Shown here: positions 63,778 to 64,000 of the stretch, piece after piece
How the letters are laid out: each line of letters starts with the position of its first letter
Position numbering within the stretch: the first letter of the stretch is position 1
Origin: Pectinophora gossypiella
Taxonomy: Eukaryota > Arthropoda > Insecta > Lepidoptera > Gelechiidae
Assembly: GCF_024362695.1 (NCBI RefSeq)
Contig: NC_065407.1
Location: forward strand, 13,578,001-13,642,000
DNA: 64,000 nucleotides
Direction: 5' to 3'
The notes under the pieces: generated by a model
What the model saw: the letters and a program-made list of their open reading frames with translations, nothing else
Told to the model about the DNA's origin: nothing
Database searches by the model: none
Translations under genes and position numbers: made by a program

Positions 63778-64000
63778 CAAATGATAGCTTCAGAAATCGA
63801 CCGTACAACATAATTATGTAATTAAACTTAAACATACTTGAAACTAAAACCGATGGACTCTATTTAAATATGAATATGAGGAAACATTGAATTGTATGTA
63901 ATTATAATTTGTGATAATGTTCTTTTGTTAATGTTTGTTTTTTGAATAATTAAAAAGTAGCTGAGAGAGAGAATAATTTGTTAATTTATTAATTTTATAA
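63778..64000. other. AT-rich, nothing recognised
   Basis: Ends in very AT-rich DNA with GAGAGAGAGA at 63963. Confidence 0.4.

Overview
The window looks like a repeat-dense, AT-rich intergenic or intronic stretch of a moth or butterfly (Lepidoptera) nuclear genome. The evidence is the repeat content: several tRNA-derived SINE families, short Helitrons of types I know from Lepidoptera, LINE 3' ends and many MITEs. The species cannot be named. I recognise no intact host protein-coding gene, rRNA gene, functional tRNA gene, LTR element or CRISPR array. Nearly all open reading frames lie inside repeats or are too short to support.

Labels used below. SINE-A, SINE-B and SINE-C are three tRNA-headed SINE families that share an internal block ending GCCGTTGGTCCCGG. 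SINE-T4 is a fourth tRNA-headed family. MITE-D has terminal arms containing GAGTTGATATCAAG. MITE-G has arms containing CATCTAATTTTATTTTAAG. MITE-I carries CTCAGCTGAGACTGCCCTC. MITE-T is a TA-flanked Tc1/mariner-like MITE. Repeats E, F and H are unclassified. LINE tails J, K, Q and U are recurring LINE-type 3' ends.

Layout. 0-5 kb: a palindromic PIF-like MITE, a MITE-D copy with a nested repeat, a SINE-C with an 18-bp target duplication, a Helitron and a LINE 3' end. 5-12 kb: repeat F, a small TTAA-flanked MITE, MITE-G broken by a SINE-B, two MITE-D copies in tandem, a long (AC)n tract, and adjacent SINE-B and SINE-A insertions. 12-23 kb: more SINEs, an inverted (twin-priming type) SINE, converging LINE tails, and a 1.07-kb TTAA-flanked piggyBac-like element inside MITE-G. 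23-26 kb: a CpG-rich promoter candidate and a diverged tandem array interrupted by a 66-bp SINE stub. 26-36 kb: a LINE reverse-transcriptase C-terminus and a complete 1.53-kb Helitron with a GC-rich core. 36-45 kb: a frameshifted LINE tail, a minisatellite, the best candidate host promoter and first exon (minus strand, near 41.2 kb), and three MITEs end to end. 45-64 kb: LINE remnants (endonuclease, reverse transcriptase, RNase H), MITE-T copies, two long hairpins and long unassigned AT-rich DNA.

No operon-like or defence-like system was found. The most useful points are well-bounded insertions with target duplications, nested insertions that give relative ages, and two candidate host promoters that may be the only functional gene sequence here.
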